From: Ophiosphaerella korrae
Lineage: Eukaryota > Ascomycota > Dothideomycetes > Pleosporales > Phaeosphaeriaceae
Reading direction: 5' to 3'
Length of the DNA stretch: 61,574 bases
Assembly: GCA_028456385.1 (NCBI GenBank)
Contig: JALNQF010000244.1
Coordinates: 1-61,574, forward strand
Under the pieces are notes generated by a model. That model ran no database searches and had not been told where the DNA came from. It was given only the letters and a program-made list of their open reading frames with translations. The position numbers were made by a program, and so were the translations under genes. This document shows, piece after piece, positions 1-13,606 of this stretch. How positions within the stretch are numbered: the first letter of the stretch is position 1; every line of letters begins with the position of its first letter.

Positions 1-8
1 CTCTAAAG

Positions 9-77
<69 letters not shown>
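9..77. repeat. (CTA)n trinucleotide microsatellite
   Basis: About 23 perfect CTA units, followed directly by a lysine-codon-rich stretch. Because RIP turns CAG into TAG (CTG into CTA on the other strand), this could be a former CTG/CAG or CCA/TGG tract. That origin is inference. It lies in the 3' region of the minus-strand Copia-A element, beyond the end of its pol relic. Confidence 0.9.
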
Positions 78-999
78 AGAAAAAGAAGAAGCGTACTAAA
101 AAGACTCTAGTACTATAGACGCTCTTGCTCCTACTCTCTTATACCTCCTCTTCTAAGAAGGTTATAAGTACTCTCTATAAGGAGCCCTACTTCTACTACG
201 CTTATAGCGCGTTAGTAGGCTACTCTAATAGGAGCTACTATAACTCTCTTAGAGAAGGAGTTTAGCGTTATATACGCTATACTACTAGTAGCTATAGCTA
301 CGTTCCTATATAAGTTAATTTAAAAATTTTACTCTAGCTCTTTAATTTACTACTTTAAGAGCTACTCTAGCTCTTTATCTAATATTAGTTAACTAACTCG
401 TATTATAGCCCTAAGATTACTTACTACGCTACTATTACCTTTATTACTACTTAGGCCTATAAGGCTCTAGAGAGAGAGCTTAAGGCTCTCTAAAAGACTT
501 TCTATATACTACTTAGTAAGGTTATAGAGAAGACTCTAGGTCCTTAGACTCTTTTACTACTTCTACCTCTACCTCTACTTTAGCTTATACCTATACCTAC
601 GCTTACTACTACTACTACTACTCTTACCTTTACTTACAATCTTACTACTACTATACTTACTAACGCTACCTTTACAATAGAGGCTATTACTACTCTACTA
701 GCTAGAGATACTTAAGCTAAAGAGGCTTTTACGCGTTATCTACGCGTAAGGGCGCTTCTTAATAAGTTTATTAATCTTATATTTTAAATAGATACCTTAT
801 TTTAAGCTTAGCTCTAAGCTTTAGCTCTACGCTTTAGTACTTTAATTTAAAGACTTCTTTATAGCTCTATATTCTACTTTTATAATTCTTGTAACTTAAG
901 CTTAGCTTATATATCTTTAAGGTTAAGGTAAGCTTTAAATCTCTTAAATTACTACTCTAGGAGGTGCTTAGTTAGGCTATCTACTAGTATCTCGCTTGT

Positions 1000-3600
1000 T
1001 AGTATATAAAAGACTTAAAATAAGCCTCTAGCGTACTCTTATCTTAGCTATATATTCTATATATCTACGTAATATAAGCGCGTTATTACTCTCTTATTTT
1101 TACCTACAACAAGTCTAATTATTTACTAATTATTATAGAAAATTATCTAAGTAGCTCCTAGGTCTAATATAAGCTCTTAAAAGAGCCTTTTTAGTACTAT
1201 TACTTCTTTACTTATATACTTAAGCGCGAGTAGCTTAGCTTTAGTAGTAGAAGTAGTTACTATAGCTTATTACGCTACCTTCTATATTACTACTCTACTA
1301 AAGAGTATTATAATATAGCTATAAGTTAAGTAGCGCGTTACTAGATTATTAGTAAACGACGCGTCTCTATATATAAGTAGCTTTATACCTTACTACTTAC
1401 TATCTTACTACTTACTATCTTGCTACTAGCTATCTTACTACTTACTATACTAGACTAATAGGTACTAAGTTCTATATAAGTAAATAATAACTTAGTTTAC
1501 TACTTTAAGATACTTTTAGCTTAGATTTGTAAGATATTAAGAGAGCTTAGTAGCTATAAATATAACGTCTAGTTACACTATTATTACTATATACAAGATA
1601 GATCTTACTTACTCTTAGTAGTCCTTAATTTTACACTTTAAGGCCTCTCCTTTACTTAGCTATAGCTCTTCTACTAGTAATAGAGTTATTAGAAAGCTTA
1701 TAGAGCTTATAAGATTAAACTTTTTTACTATCTTATTAATATACTTATTGTAGACAAGTGTAATAGTCTTATCTAGCTAACTCTATATTACTTATACGCC
1801 TAGGAACTAGCTTACTAGGCCTTTGTCTTCTATATTATACGCTTGTTTAATTCTTTTAATAATTTAGTAAGCTTCTAATTAGTAGATTTTGTAATATATT
1901 ACTAATATATTATTAACGTAGAAGAGAAAGAGTATTTTACGCTCTTTATTATAGAATAAGTATAGCTTTTCTTTTAAAACTATAAGACTAGCTTATTTAA
2001 GTATTCTTAAGAGCTCTTTATACTAGAGGAGTAGCAAGTCTTTAAGGCTATATAGCGCTCGATTAAGCTTAACGTACTTACTAGCTACTTTAAACCTATC
2101 TAGGAGCTCGTAGATAACTACTAGTTAATAATCTCTATATACGTAGAGGAAAGCTCTAATAACGTTATACTAAGCTACTTCTAGGTTAAACTTAGCTATA
2201 ATTACTATTACAGTTTAAAACGAGCGCGCTGCTAACGTAGTAGCATAAGTTAATTGTATTAAATTAATTATTTAGAAGTCTCTACGCACTACAATCTAAG
2301 CTTTATACTTAAGAAAGTAGCTATCTTAGTTAAGTTTGTATATAAAAACCTACTTTAGAAGTAGTAGCTAATTACTTAATTGCGAGCGCTCTATCTCTTC
2401 CTAGGTACTAGCTACTAGCAGCGTATTAATCTCTTTCTAAGCTACTTATTTAAAGAGCTACCTATATAGGTGCGTATATAGGTACTTCTAATTCTATAGT
2501 AGTAGTAGTAGCTTATCTTAATATAGATAAGCTTATAGCTATAGCTAAGGCTATAGCTTAAGCTAAGTAGCTACTATAATTATAGCGTTTACTATAGCGA
2601 GCTCTATATTTAGGTTATAGTCTATTAGTACTTATAAGAGTAGCTTATCTAGTATACTACTCTATTTACTCTACTCTAGTTTATATAATAATAAGTAAGC
2701 GCTTAAGCTTCTAGTACTATTATCTAGCTTATTATTTTAGAGTCTTTAGCTTAATTACGTTAGCGCTAGCTATTACTAGCGTATACACTACTAATAAGCT
2801 CTAACTATATTATTTAGAGCTATATAAAATACAGCTACTTAATAAGAGATAGTATCTACTTTATTTAGAGCTATAGAAGCTATAGCTACTTAAGGAGAGG
2901 TAGTTTAATAAGTAGCTATTTAATAAGTTAAACTCTTATCTATTAGCTACTCTAAAGCGCTCGCTTCTCTAGTTAATTATAATTCCTAGGAGCTTTTAGA
3001 TACTTTACTATATTAATTTCTATAATTAATATTAGTACCTATATACTAAACTCCTTTAGGTTTAAGTGTTTACTTTAGAGTTCAAAGGCTACTAAGCTTA
3101 GGTTACTCTATATAGATTCTATATAGTTTACTAGCTAAGCTTACTACCTATATAAGATCTACTCCTTATTCTACTAAGATAGCTAGCTAGCTAGCCTAGC
3201 TTTTAGTATTACGTAGAGCTCTACCCCCTAGATTTTACTCTAGGTGCTCGCCTTACTAGTTACTTTCTAGGATTTAAGCTACTTTATAGAGCTAGTTATA
3301 TATATTATCCTAGGTCTCTCTTACGTTACGCGCTACGTCTTTATATAACACGTTAATAAGTTTTTAAATCTCTAGCTTTAGGAGCTCTTAATAAGCTTTA
3401 CTCCTCTTATTATAGAAGAGCTACTTATTAAACGTTACGTTGCGCGTTGTAATTACCTAATCTAATTCTAGGACCTATATCCTATATATATTAGATACTC
3501 TATATCCTACTAGATATCTAATATAGCCCTAAGGGCTTATTTTAAAGCCTCTCTTGTTACGCCTAGCTACTTACTCCTTATTAAGTAGATATACGCAGTA
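1000..3600 (-). pseudogene. Copia-A pol relic (integrase end, reverse transcriptase, RNase H)
   Basis: Reading the minus strand with TAA/TAG taken as former Gln/Trp, the end of a copia integrase is visible at about 3,560-3,420. It follows the usual copia pattern of a GY block, NIYRIW-like and DVTF-like segments. The RT active site follows at 1,920-1,909 and reads Tyr-Val-Asn-Asn instead of Tyr-Val-Asp-Asp. The RNase H end and the copia terminal block (YxPT...D.LTK pattern) lie near 1,110-1,000. The intact family protein copies its RNA into DNA and inserts it; this copy cannot, because of many stops and the lost catalytic aspartates. The family call is secure from the order of motifs; exact ends are not. 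Confidence 0.75.
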
Positions 3601-4895
3601 GCTATAAGTATATACTCTACTCTAATCTAGCTAAAGGTCTACTATAGTAGCTCTTACTTACTTAGGCTAATAGTATCTAAAGTACTATCTAAACTAGCTA
3701 TTAAGTACTATATTAGGAGCTTATATATTATAAGCGCAGCTTAGGCTTATATTATATAGCTACGTAGCTACTTCTACTATCTCTAGCTAGAGCTATTTTA
3801 GTAGGTTAGTGCTTATCCTTATCTTAATTGTTTTTATTATTATTTCTTAACTAGCTCTTTTAGGTCCTCTATTTAGCTTGTACGTATATACTAGAGAGCT
3901 CTTAATTGTAATCTCTTCTTATTTAGTCTAAATCTAGAAGCGTATCTTACCTTTCTATAAGAGCGTTACTACTTTATTATCTTACTAGATTACGTATATA
4001 TAGAGCTTATAGCGCGTTTATAGTAGCTTTATAAAGCTTTTAAATACTTTTATTATTTTTTAAAGAGATTTACTTTATAATAAGTAGGTATAGAGCTTAC
4101 TACTATATTTACACTTAAGTAGTATAGTCTAAACTTCTCTAAAGCGACTAGTAAGTATATTAAATAGGTCCTACGCTACTCGCTAGTATAAGCGCAGAGC
4201 TCTCTCTCTAGGCTACCTTAAGATAACTTACTTAGTATACGCTATTAAGTAATACTTGTACTTAATACGCGCTGTCCTATTAATACGCACGTTTTTCGCG
4301 CTTATTACTAGCGCTCGCAGTGCTTCTAGTCCGAGATAACTAGCTCTAGCGTGCTAGAGCTTTTCTAAGTTACTTCTAGGCGTTATACGCTATAAGTTAA
4401 GCTACTAGTTACTTTAAGTTACGCTTATAATAGTTAGATAAAACGTAATAGGCTTATATTTAATAAAAGTAAGGTTATATTTACGCATTAGCGTTACTAG
4501 TACAATACTCTCTACTAGCGTTCTTACTCTTAGAGTTACGTTAAAACCTTAATACTAGGCTCTAGCTTACTATAATTAAGCTTTAGATACTATATTAATA
4601 TAAAATCCTTTAACTACTACTACTTTATAAAGTACAAGATTCTTTATACGCTTACTATAAGTACTATTTAGAGCGTTCTTAAGGATTTAAGTACCTTTAC
4701 TAAGTATTAGAAACGCTTATATACTTACCTCTATGTAGCTTATACTTTTTACTCTTATAAAAGAGCCTAGTTCTATAAGACTTATTAAGTTAACTAAGTA
4801 GAGAGTAGCTTTATTATCGAGTATAGTACTTTTAGAGAGTAAGTAAGCGTTAAAATCTAGCGTTAAGTAGGCTCTAGGAGTAGGCTTAATAAGTT

Positions 4896-4949
4896 TACCT
4901 AAGTTAATAAGCGTACTTAGGTTAATAAATATGCCTAGGTTAATAAGTA
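4896..4949. repeat. 18-bp tandem repeat, three units
   Basis: Three adjacent 18-base units share the core CTAAGTTAATAA or CTAGGTTAATAA. They lie in the upstream half of Copia-A copy 1. The units differ mostly by changes of the C/T and G/A type. Confidence 0.7.
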
Positions 4950-6043
4950 CTACGTTTAGCTAGCCTAGATAGGCTAGAGCCTTTAATTTAACTAACTCTA
5001 AGCTAGCTTTAACTAGTTCCTAAGAGGGACTAGCCTACTTTTAAGTTACTAGGGTTTTAACTACTATAAAGCGTAGCTTATCTAAATAAGCTTATATTTT
5101 CGCCTTTCTATTATCGTCTATTTTAAATAGACTACTTATAAGCGCTACTTATATCTATCTATAATCTTATAGCTTTTAGTAGTAAGCTTAGCTATATAGG
5201 TAGTTATATTTTAAGTTAGAGCTTAATACTTATAGCTTAGATCTTCTAAACGTTGTAAATACGCTAGCTCCTTAATTAGTAGTTTAGAGCTTATACTCCT
5301 ATAATAGAGCTAAGTAGATACTACTAATTTACTCTAGCGTAAGTACCTTTAAGCTAAGGACTAAGCTCTAGATTACTAATTAGCTTATTATCTAAGCTTA
5401 GTCTAGAGCTAGCTTTAGCGTTAACGCCTCTAGGAAATCTTATACTACGAGCTCGCCTATTACCTCTATAATATTATACGCGATTACACGCTAATATAGG
5501 CGTAGCTACTTATTATACTAGAGCTCTAGTAATTAGCGTCCTTAGCGAGCCTTCTATAGATAGGCTTAGTATTAAGCTTAGATAAGATTACTAGTACTAG
5601 TATTAGATAGGGCTAGTAAGCTCTTTAGCGTTTAGATAAGCTCTTATAACGTAGCTTTGTTATTTGTAAGTAGAGTTATCTTAGCTATTACTAGATAGCT
5701 TAGATTAACTATAGCGTTTACCTAGGCGCTTAGAGCTCTAAGGCGTATTATTTATAATACCTAGGTATCTTTTATAGCTTAGTATTTCTCTATTATAAGC
5801 TTATAGGTAGCTACCTCTTCTACTATTACTAGGCTCTTTAGTTTAAGTTAAACTAGTTTATTAGCGTAGATATTAGGGACGTTATTAGCTTCTAGATTAA
5901 CTAGCTACTAGATACCTAGCTTAAAAGCGTTGTAATAGAGTTATATAAACTATACTAGCTATTATAAGCGCTTATTAAGTAGAGTAGTACCTTTATTAAG
6001 TAGAGTAATCTTACTATAAAATATTATAAGCGTTTAAGTAATA

Positions 6044-6070
6044 GATAAGATAAGATAAGATAAGATAAGA
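6044..6070. repeat. (GATAA)n microsatellite
   Basis: Five to six GATAA units in the leader region just inside the Copia-A 5' LTR. Confidence 0.85.
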
Positions 6071-6146
6071 GTATACTAAGCTTGCAATCTCTTGCTATAG
6101 TATATAGGATAGAACTATTAAGTAATTTTTAGCGCTAGGCTTATAA

Positions 6147-6400
6147 CTATTATAAGATGCGAGCTTAGAAATAAGTAGGAGATAATTATTAATTAAAGAG
6201 CTATCTAAGCTAGGCTACTTATATATAGTAGAGTAGCTTAAATAGCTTATATAGCTTGCTTACTACTATAGGCTTACCTAAATTATATAGAGTAGAACTC
6301 TAACTTGTAATAGAAACCTATTAGATTAGTACCTAGGAACTAGACTACTTTACTAGAGCTCTAAGTAGAGCTTAAAGGCTACTCTCTATTTATAGTATAT
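6147..6400 (-). repeat. Copia-A 5' LTR (approximate)
   Basis: This segment reappears reverse-complemented at about 27,310-27,556, where it sits downstream of the plus-strand Copia-A pol relic. A segment that is upstream in one copy and downstream in the other is an LTR. The inner edge is set by the shared end (TTATAAGAT here, the complement at 27,545-27,556). The outer edge could not be fixed. Confidence 0.65.
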
Positions 6401-6430
6401 TACTAATTCTTTAAAATATAAAGTTATAAT

Positions 6431-7790
6431 ATATTTCTAATAAGATTTATAATATATTATAAATAATTTTATATTATTAGATTTTTTTCTAAAGTAAAAT
6501 TATAGTCTTATCTATAGTAATTATAGGTTTAGGTTTAGACTTATAAAGTATTACGTTTAAATTTCTTAATAGTTCTAAGTAAATAAAGTTATACTTTTCT
6601 AAATTAAATATAAAGTAGTCTATTACTACTTTAGTACTAGTATATTAGAGTTACTTAAAAGTAGATATAAAAGTAATACTTCTCTTAGTTACTTTATTTT
6701 TCTATCTTTATTAATTCTTCTCTCTTAATACTAACTATATTCTCTACTATACCTCTCTTAGTCTCTAATAAAGCTATCTCTAACTATATCTATACTTTTA
6801 CTAAGAACTTTACTACTTAGCTTAATCTAGTAAAGTTTTAGTATATAGCTTATCTTAAAGGCTTTATAACTTCTAGTAAATCTACTCCTAATAGTACTTT
6901 TAAGTATTTTATAATAACTATTTATAATAAGTAGTACTATATTTATAGTAGTAACTTTAGTATATATAATACTTATAAGAGAGCTTATAAAAGTAAATAT
7001 ATTCTAGTAAGTACTTTACTTTCTTAGTTAGATCTAATACTAATCTACTTAGGTACTACTAAAGTTCTATTATACTATTAACGTTTTTAAGTATATTATT
7101 ATATTTACTAACTCTTAATATAACTATACTACTATTATAGTTAAATATAAAAATATAACTTTTAATAAAGTTTTTAATAAGCTTACTAATAATACTTATA
7201 CTTACTAGAGTAAAGCTTAAACTTATATTAAGAAGTTAGTAGAAGCTTTTAATAGCTATAATTAGACTCTTATTTATAAGAAAAAGAAGCTTAGTAGTAA
7301 TAAAGTATCTTAGTATAATACTTACTAGGTTTTTTATAAGTATAACTTTAAACGCTATAAAGTAAGTTCTTTTTTTTTTAATTACAAAGCTAATCTTAAT
7401 ATATAGCTTAGTTTAGAGCCTATAAGCTAACCTACTACTACTAATATTATAATTAATAAAACTATTAAAAAGAGTTTTAGACGTACTAGATCTATAATAG
7501 TATAAGAAAAGCGCTAGTTCTACTATAGAAATATACTAGATATAAAGTTAGTAGGTAGTCTATTTTTATTACTAACTAAGCTTTTATATTTTTCTATAAG
7601 CTCTTTAAGTTTAAGTTTATATTCTAATTTAATACTTAATATACTAAAGCGTAATAATTTTAAGTAGAGTAGATTATTTTAAAGAAATAGTATACTTTTT
7701 TAAACTTATACCTTACTTCTTATAAAAATTATATTCTAGCTCTCTTTTTTATTACTCTCTCTTTTTAAAAGTAGCTCTAGGCTTTCTTAG
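6431..7790. other. RIP-degraded DNA, unassigned
   Basis: No feature is firmly identified. The stretch lies between the Copia-A LTR and the chromodomain end of Gyp-D, so the 3' LTR of Gyp-D should be in it. I could not match it to a partner LTR near 13,100-13,600. It has the same TA-rich, CpA-poor composition as its neighbours. Confidence 0.5.
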
Positions 7791-7799
7791 AAGTACTTA

Positions 7800-10700
7800 T
7801 TATAGTAGATTTTTTATATTCTTCTAATAAAGCTATATAATAGTTTAGGTTACTAGCTTACTTTTAGGTAGCTTTGTATATAAACTAGCCTAGCTATTTA
7901 ATTAAGTACTTTTTTCTTCTAGCCTTTATATCTTTATAATCTAAGATTCTTTTAACTTTATATTAATCTCCTAACGCGATATTATCTAAGATTTAGATAT
8001 TTTGTAGTTAAAAATTAACTTCTAGTAATAGTATTTACTATAGTTCTAATAAAAATATATTTAATATAAGATATATTTAAGCTATTAATAAAGAGAGGTA
8101 AAGCTTATATACTAGCGTACTTATCTTTTTATTAATTAAAAATAGTTTAAGATATTATATATTAAATTTCTTAGATAAGTAGGAAGTAGTAATATTCTTT
8201 ACTCTTAATATTACTTTTATACTTTTAGTAAAGTACTTATTTTCTCTTTTTATATTATACTATTTCTTATTATAAGTCTAGGTATACTAAAGACTTACTT
8301 TTACTACTTCTTATATTTTAGCTTATTAATTAAGGTAACCTATAACTTACTACTAAAGTACTAGGACCTTGTTATATATATTTTATTAGGAGTCTAGTTA
8401 CTTAAGCTAATATTTATTAAGAATACTATTAAATCCTTTAAGATCTATACTAAATACTTTTTTAAATTATAAGTATACTCTACGTATAAGAGTAATAATA
8501 CCTAGTTATCTTATTAGTAATTTATATAGATCTTTAAGTATATTTCTAATTCTTATTTTTACTTTTTAGTTTACTTATCTATTTATAGGTAAAAAGCTAT
8601 ACTTAATTAATAATTAATTTTAAAGTAATAGTATATATTAGACTAGAATTAGCTTATAAAGATAGACACTCTATCTAATAGTAAGGTATCTAAAGGGCTT
8701 TAATTTAAATAGTATTAATTTATTAGTAAATTAGCTACTCTTTATACTATAATTATCTAACTTATAAAAAGGTATTAGAAGTACTTTATAAACTAGTCTA
8801 TAAGTACTAGAATTAAGTTAAACTTATTCTCTTTTATATCTCTTAAGACTAGTAAGTCTATTATAAAGTTTAATAAAAAGTAACGCTATACTATTATAAG
8901 TACTAGTAATAATACTAGTATTCTCTAGGGTTTATACCTTTAAATCTTATTTAATTAATATATAAAGTATCTCTTAATATAATTATAAATATCTAAAAGA
9001 AGACGTAACTAGTAATACTTACGCTTTAGTAAGTCTATAGTCTTATTAGTCTTATAGTAGCTACTTATTAAGTTATTATAGTTTTTTTATAGGATATTTT
9101 AGTAGAAAGTTCTATTATTAAGAATCTACACTTTTTTACTTTTATATAAAATACTACTAGAGTTAAACTTCTAGTTATAGTTACTTTATTACTTTACTTA
9201 CTTTTTAGAGGCTCTCTACTATATATATAAGATAAGCTATATTTTTTTCTTATACTTAATAGATAAACTCTATAAAGTATTCTAGAATTTCTAGAGTATA
9301 AGCTTCTTTATCTTATATTACTTTATACGTAAAATTATTTAGAAATAAAATACTATATATTATAGCTCTTATAAGCTCTTTTATAACTTTATAAGTATAC
9401 TTAGCTTTAAATATAATATATTTTACTTTATTACTATTAATAGTAGTAAAGGGAAGTATACCTAATTGTAATATATTACTAGTTTTTAATATCTAGTTAA
9501 AAAATTCTATTTTAAGTATATTAGCCTTTTTAGAAGTTTAATAAGTCTCTATAAGGATTCTTTTAGAGTAGTCTTATCTTAATACTTTTTAAAAATAAGT
9601 ATCTAAAGCTCTAAACTTCTAGATAGCCTAGATCTAAAGCTTTTATTATAATATTAGTAATATTATATTATATAATACTTACTACTTTCTAATAAAAATA
9701 CTTTTTATATAATTAAGCTACTTTAAAAGCCTATCTACTAAGTTCTTTTATTTTAGTTTATATTTAACCTTAAAATTAAACCTTATTAGCTCTTTTAGTT
9801 AGTAAGCTTACTTAGAAAAAAGTCCTTTTATACTTATAAAGTAGTATAGATTATTAATATAGTATATTTAAGATAGTATTACTATATTTTAAATTTTTTA
9901 ACTATAGTACTTAACTTCTTATTATATATATACTATCTTAAAGAAGGTTTTAAGAACTTCTTACGTTAATATACTACTAGTTTCTAATAGTAATTAGTTA
10001 CTAACTCTACTATTTAAAGCTAAAGAACAATTACTACTATAGTAAACTCTAATATATTTATTATAACTATTAAGTCTTTTATTAGGTTAAAGTACTATAA
10101 GACTAAAGAGTTAAAAAAAATCTTTTAGTTAAAAGAATACTAATAAAACGTTATTAGGCTAGCTTTATAGTCTATACTAGTAAGTAGAGCTTTTTTATAT
10201 TTTTTTATATTTTACTTTACTTAGCTTACTTTTAGAACCTTACTAGGTTAGTAGTAAAGCCTATATAGTAGTTATATAGTTTACTAAGAACTTAACTATT
10301 TTAGAGTATTTATATATAAACTTTTTATAGAAGTTAGTAAACTTAAGAAAGACTTATATATCTTTATAGCTTTCTAGTTCTAGCTACTCTTTAATAGTTT
10401 TTACTCTTACTAAGTTTATTACTACTTTTACTAAAGTAATAATATAGCTTAGAAACTTAACTAATTTAGTATTAAAAGTATATTTACTTACTTTATAGTA
10501 GAGTCTTTATTTAATAAGTCTATTTAGTACTTCTTTAATATAAGTAATATAATCTATTTTATTTTTATAGTATATAAGGATATTATTATAGTAGTAATAG
10601 AAGAAAACTAGATAGAACTAATTAGCCCCGCGATAGTAGATAACAACTTATATAATCTATAGGGAGAGGAACTTAATTAAGAAGTTAATTATAATAGAGA

Positions 10701-12450
10701 TATATAATAACTTTATAGCTTTATAGAGCTTAGTACTTATAAAGCTATAAAGCTATAACTTTATAGCTTTATAAGGCTTAGTAGGTACAAAGCTATAAAG
10801 CTAAGTAGATATATAGTTTATAGTAATATCTATTATTAGGATAGTATTAGTAATTTAATTACTAACTACAAGTAATAATATATTAATATCGCGAGATATC
10901 TTTCTATTATTTATAAGCCTATTACTTAATTACTATATAAACTTTTATTATTAATTCCTAATCTATTAATACTTCTCCTAAGGTCGCTTATAGTTAACAA
11001 TAGGTAACCCTATTATAGATATAGTCTACTATCTCTCTAAGAGTATAGTAAATATAAGACTAAAAGGTTATAAGTATATTTACTAAACTAAATAGTATAA
11101 TAAAATATTTAAAATTACTATATCTTGTTTTAAGCGCTATCTTTTTCTTATTACTTTTCTTAATACGTAGCCTATAATAAGTATTATAAAAGTTAAGTTT
11201 TAAGAAGATTTTTACTTTAAATAGTTAATCTAATATCTTTCTAATAAAAGAGATTAGATATCTATCTTTAATTATAATCTTATTTAGGCCTCTATAGTCT
11301 ATATAAAGATAAAAAGTACTATCTAACTTTATAATTAAGAGAAATAGTATACTTACTAGAGATTTACTTAAGTAGATTTATCTCTTCTCTTATACTATAT
11401 TAAAGTATTCCTAATAGATATCTAGTTTTTAGTAAGATAGGTTATATATTAGAATATTTAGGATCTTTTTACTTTTTTTAATTTCTATAGCGTAATTATA
11501 TTCTTTATATAGATTAAGTATCTTTTTCTAATTTTTACTAAATATACTCTACTTATAGTTTAGCTCTTTTAGAATATATATTATTTCTTATTTATTAAAT
11601 ACGTTATCTATATACTAGTAACCCTTTAAGCTATTATTAGAAAGGGTCTAAGCTTCTTTTACTAGTTGTTTTAACTATTTAAGGTCTTTATAATATATAC
11701 TTACTACTACTCTTTATATTATCTTTTCTAGTTACTATAATAGTACTAGCGTATCCTTAATATAATATCTTATATAATTAATAATCTAATTTATTATATT
11801 GTTTAGCTAAAGTTAACTTTACTTATAGTACTAAGTAGTATCTATAATAGTATCTCTACTAGGTCTCTTTTATACTAATAGTCTACTAAGCTTTTTTTAT
11901 TTTAATAGTTACTTAGTAGTAAACTAATAGATATTCTAAGTAACTATATAGATAAGCTTATTAGAATAGAAGATATATACTTATTCTCTTAGCGTAATAT
12001 TATTAAATAGCTCCTAAGTACTTATTAATTTTATTTTTTTATTTTTTAACTTCTTTAGCTATTATTAAAAAGAACTTAGTAAGAATCTAATTTATAAGTT
12101 AGCTTCTCTTAGCTATAAGTACTCTAGGATAAAGTTATAACTACTAAAGCTTACTTCTAAAAAGTATTAAAAACTAATATTATACTTAATTTTTTTATTA
12201 TTTTTATATATAACTATAAGATTATATACTATATAAATAGCTAGTTATATATTATTTAAAAAAAGTGTTATATATTATTTAAAAATAGAGTTATAAAGAT
12301 ACCTTTTATTTTTATATTTTAGTATACTAAGAGTTTAGTACTTTCTTTATTAATTAAGTTAACCTCTACGCCTAAATTATAAAAAGCCTAGTATACTACT
12401 AAAATTCTCTTAAAAGAGTCAATAACTATATTTACTATAATCTTTAAATA
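7800..12450 (-). pseudogene. Gyp-D pol relic: protease, RT, integrase, chromodomain
   Basis: The protease motif keeps Ile-Asp-Ser near 12,430. RT domain 1 contains a clear DYRGLNKI block at about 11,300. The RT active site (YxDDILIYSK in the family) is cut by the nested LTR: the upstream half ends near 11,023 and the ILIY half resumes below 10,579. Its catalytic aspartates read Asn. The integrase core is recognisable by a DxxxxLP-like start, D.GS-like and TDxQT-like blocks between about 8,880 and 8,560. The C-terminal chromodomain (7,980-7,800) keeps a YLxKxLG-like core. Chromodomains of this group bind heterochromatin marks and guide insertion (known of the family). Numerous TAA/TAG stops show that it is dead. 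Confidence 0.75.
10584..11017 (+). repeat. Solo LTR (Gyp-B/C-related) inserted in Gyp-D
   Basis: A 434-bp LTR related to those of Gyp-B and Gyp-C: it shares the GAACTAATTAG start block and the TATTATTAGGATAGTATTAG block. It is flanked by a perfect 5-bp target duplication GATAT (10,579-10,583 and 11,018-11,022). No internal region is present, so it is the product of LTR-LTR recombination. It contains a self-complementary array of CTATAAAG/CTTTATAG motifs at about 10,707-10,803. CpA and CpG survive in places, so RIP here is lighter than in the host element. Confidence 0.9.
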
Positions 12451-13100
12451 TTATCTTATTATTTCTTACTCTAATTACTAGTAAGAAAAGTTAGTAACTA
12501 AGAATTCTTTTTTCTAAATACTAGATTTTTATTTTTAAATTAAGGTTTCTTTAATTTAAAATCTTTATTCTTCTAGTAAGACTTAGAGTACTCTTTTTAG
12601 TTACTAACTTTTTATTTTTCTAGTTTCTTAGCTAAAGAACTAGGCTACTACTAATCTTTTATTAGGTTACCTCTAAGTAAAAGTTAAGGCTTTTACTAAT
12701 TTTACTTTTTATTAAGTACTTTATACTCTTAAGTAAGTACTAGTTATTTACTTTTCTAAGAATTTAGTTAAATTTAAGTAAATCTATCTTTATTTATATT
12801 ATAAACTACTTTTAGTCTAGTTATAGTAACTACTATTTTTATATTTCTAAGTACTCTTTTAGAATCTTTTTAGAAGCTAATATCATTTAAACTTCTATTA
12901 TATTAGAGCTTAGTTTAATAAACTTTAGGTATCTTTAACTAAAAGTATAAAATCTTTAGTTTATTATTATTATTAAGCTTAATAAACGTATTAGAGAATA
13001 TAGCTTTTTTCTTATATAGATTAAGTAAGAAAGAATTAATACTATTACTACTACGTTATTAATAGTTCTAGAAATTAGAGTAGTTTTAAAACTTTATTAA

Positions 13101-13602
13101 TACTAGGTCTTAGACTAGCTATCGCTATTCTACTTTTAGCCTATTTTAAGTTTAAATAATAATATTATTAATCTTCTATTATAGTAGTTTATAATAGACG
13201 TTATATTATATTATATTTAATACGTAATAAAGTCTTGTATTAGTACTTTCTAGAGCTTAATCTAATCTAAAAGTAGTTTCTATATTACTAGCCTAGGTTT
13301 ATACTTATTATAGTATAAGTTATTACTTTTTAAAGTCTAACTTAAGTTTTAGTATTACTTTATTAAGTATACCTATAAGTTTACTTTTATTATTATAGGC
13401 TACTCTAGAGTAGCTTATAGTAGTTTTACTACTACTAGTACCTAGTAGTATATATAATAATATATAAACTTAGCTCTCTAACCTTATAATTATATTAAGT
13501 AGAGAACTATTACTTTATACTTTAAATAAAGTATTTATTAATTTTTAAATAAACTACTAAAGTATTTTTTTTATTAGCTCTAATATAGCTCTTTTTAAAA
13601 AG
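13101..13602. other. RIP-degraded DNA between Gyp-D and Gyp-A
   Basis: This should hold the 5' end of Gyp-D or another target element. I saw no motif that could be assigned. The last four bases before Gyp-A, GTAG at 13,603-13,606, are its target duplication. Confidence 0.4.
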
Positions 13603-13606
13603 GTAG

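Larger units (their letters stand above)
1..6146 (-). mobile_element. Copia-A copy 1, RIP-inactivated Ty1/copia retrotransposon, truncated by the window edge
   Basis: The minus strand carries, in order, a 5' LTR (next to 6,147), a long degraded gag-pol, and a 3' region reaching the window start, so the 3' LTR lies outside. Much of the 1-3,000 part is repeated in inverted orientation at about 25,100-27,100, and the LTR near 6,170-6,400 is repeated inverted at about 27,310-27,550. The two copies are therefore the same family in opposite orientation. CpA and TpG are nearly absent and every frame is full of TAA/TAG, as expected after RIP. Integrase, RT and RNase H relics are listed separately. 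The 3,600-5,900 part should hold gag and the integrase core by position, but I could not read firm motifs there. Confidence 0.8.
7800..13100 (-). mobile_element. Gyp-D, RIP-inactivated Ty3/gypsy chromovirus
   Basis: The minus strand holds, in order, an aspartic protease relic (about 12,440-12,370), reverse transcriptase (about 11,500-10,000), integrase (about 9,300-8,500) and a chromodomain (about 7,980-7,800). That is the order of a chromovirus. The ends are not resolved: LTRs were not identified and gag upstream of the protease could not be read with confidence. The element is interrupted in the RT by a solo LTR at 10,584-11,017. Confidence 0.75.

Noticed and set aside
4896..4949. CRISPR-like direct repeats
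   Set aside because: Units are adjacent with no spacers and the organism is a fungus; a simple tandem repeat.
6690..7680. Apparent decayed plus-strand gene with only TAA/TAG stops
   Set aside because: Stop density is not clearly lower than in other frames and no motif was seen. The minus strand is equally readable there.
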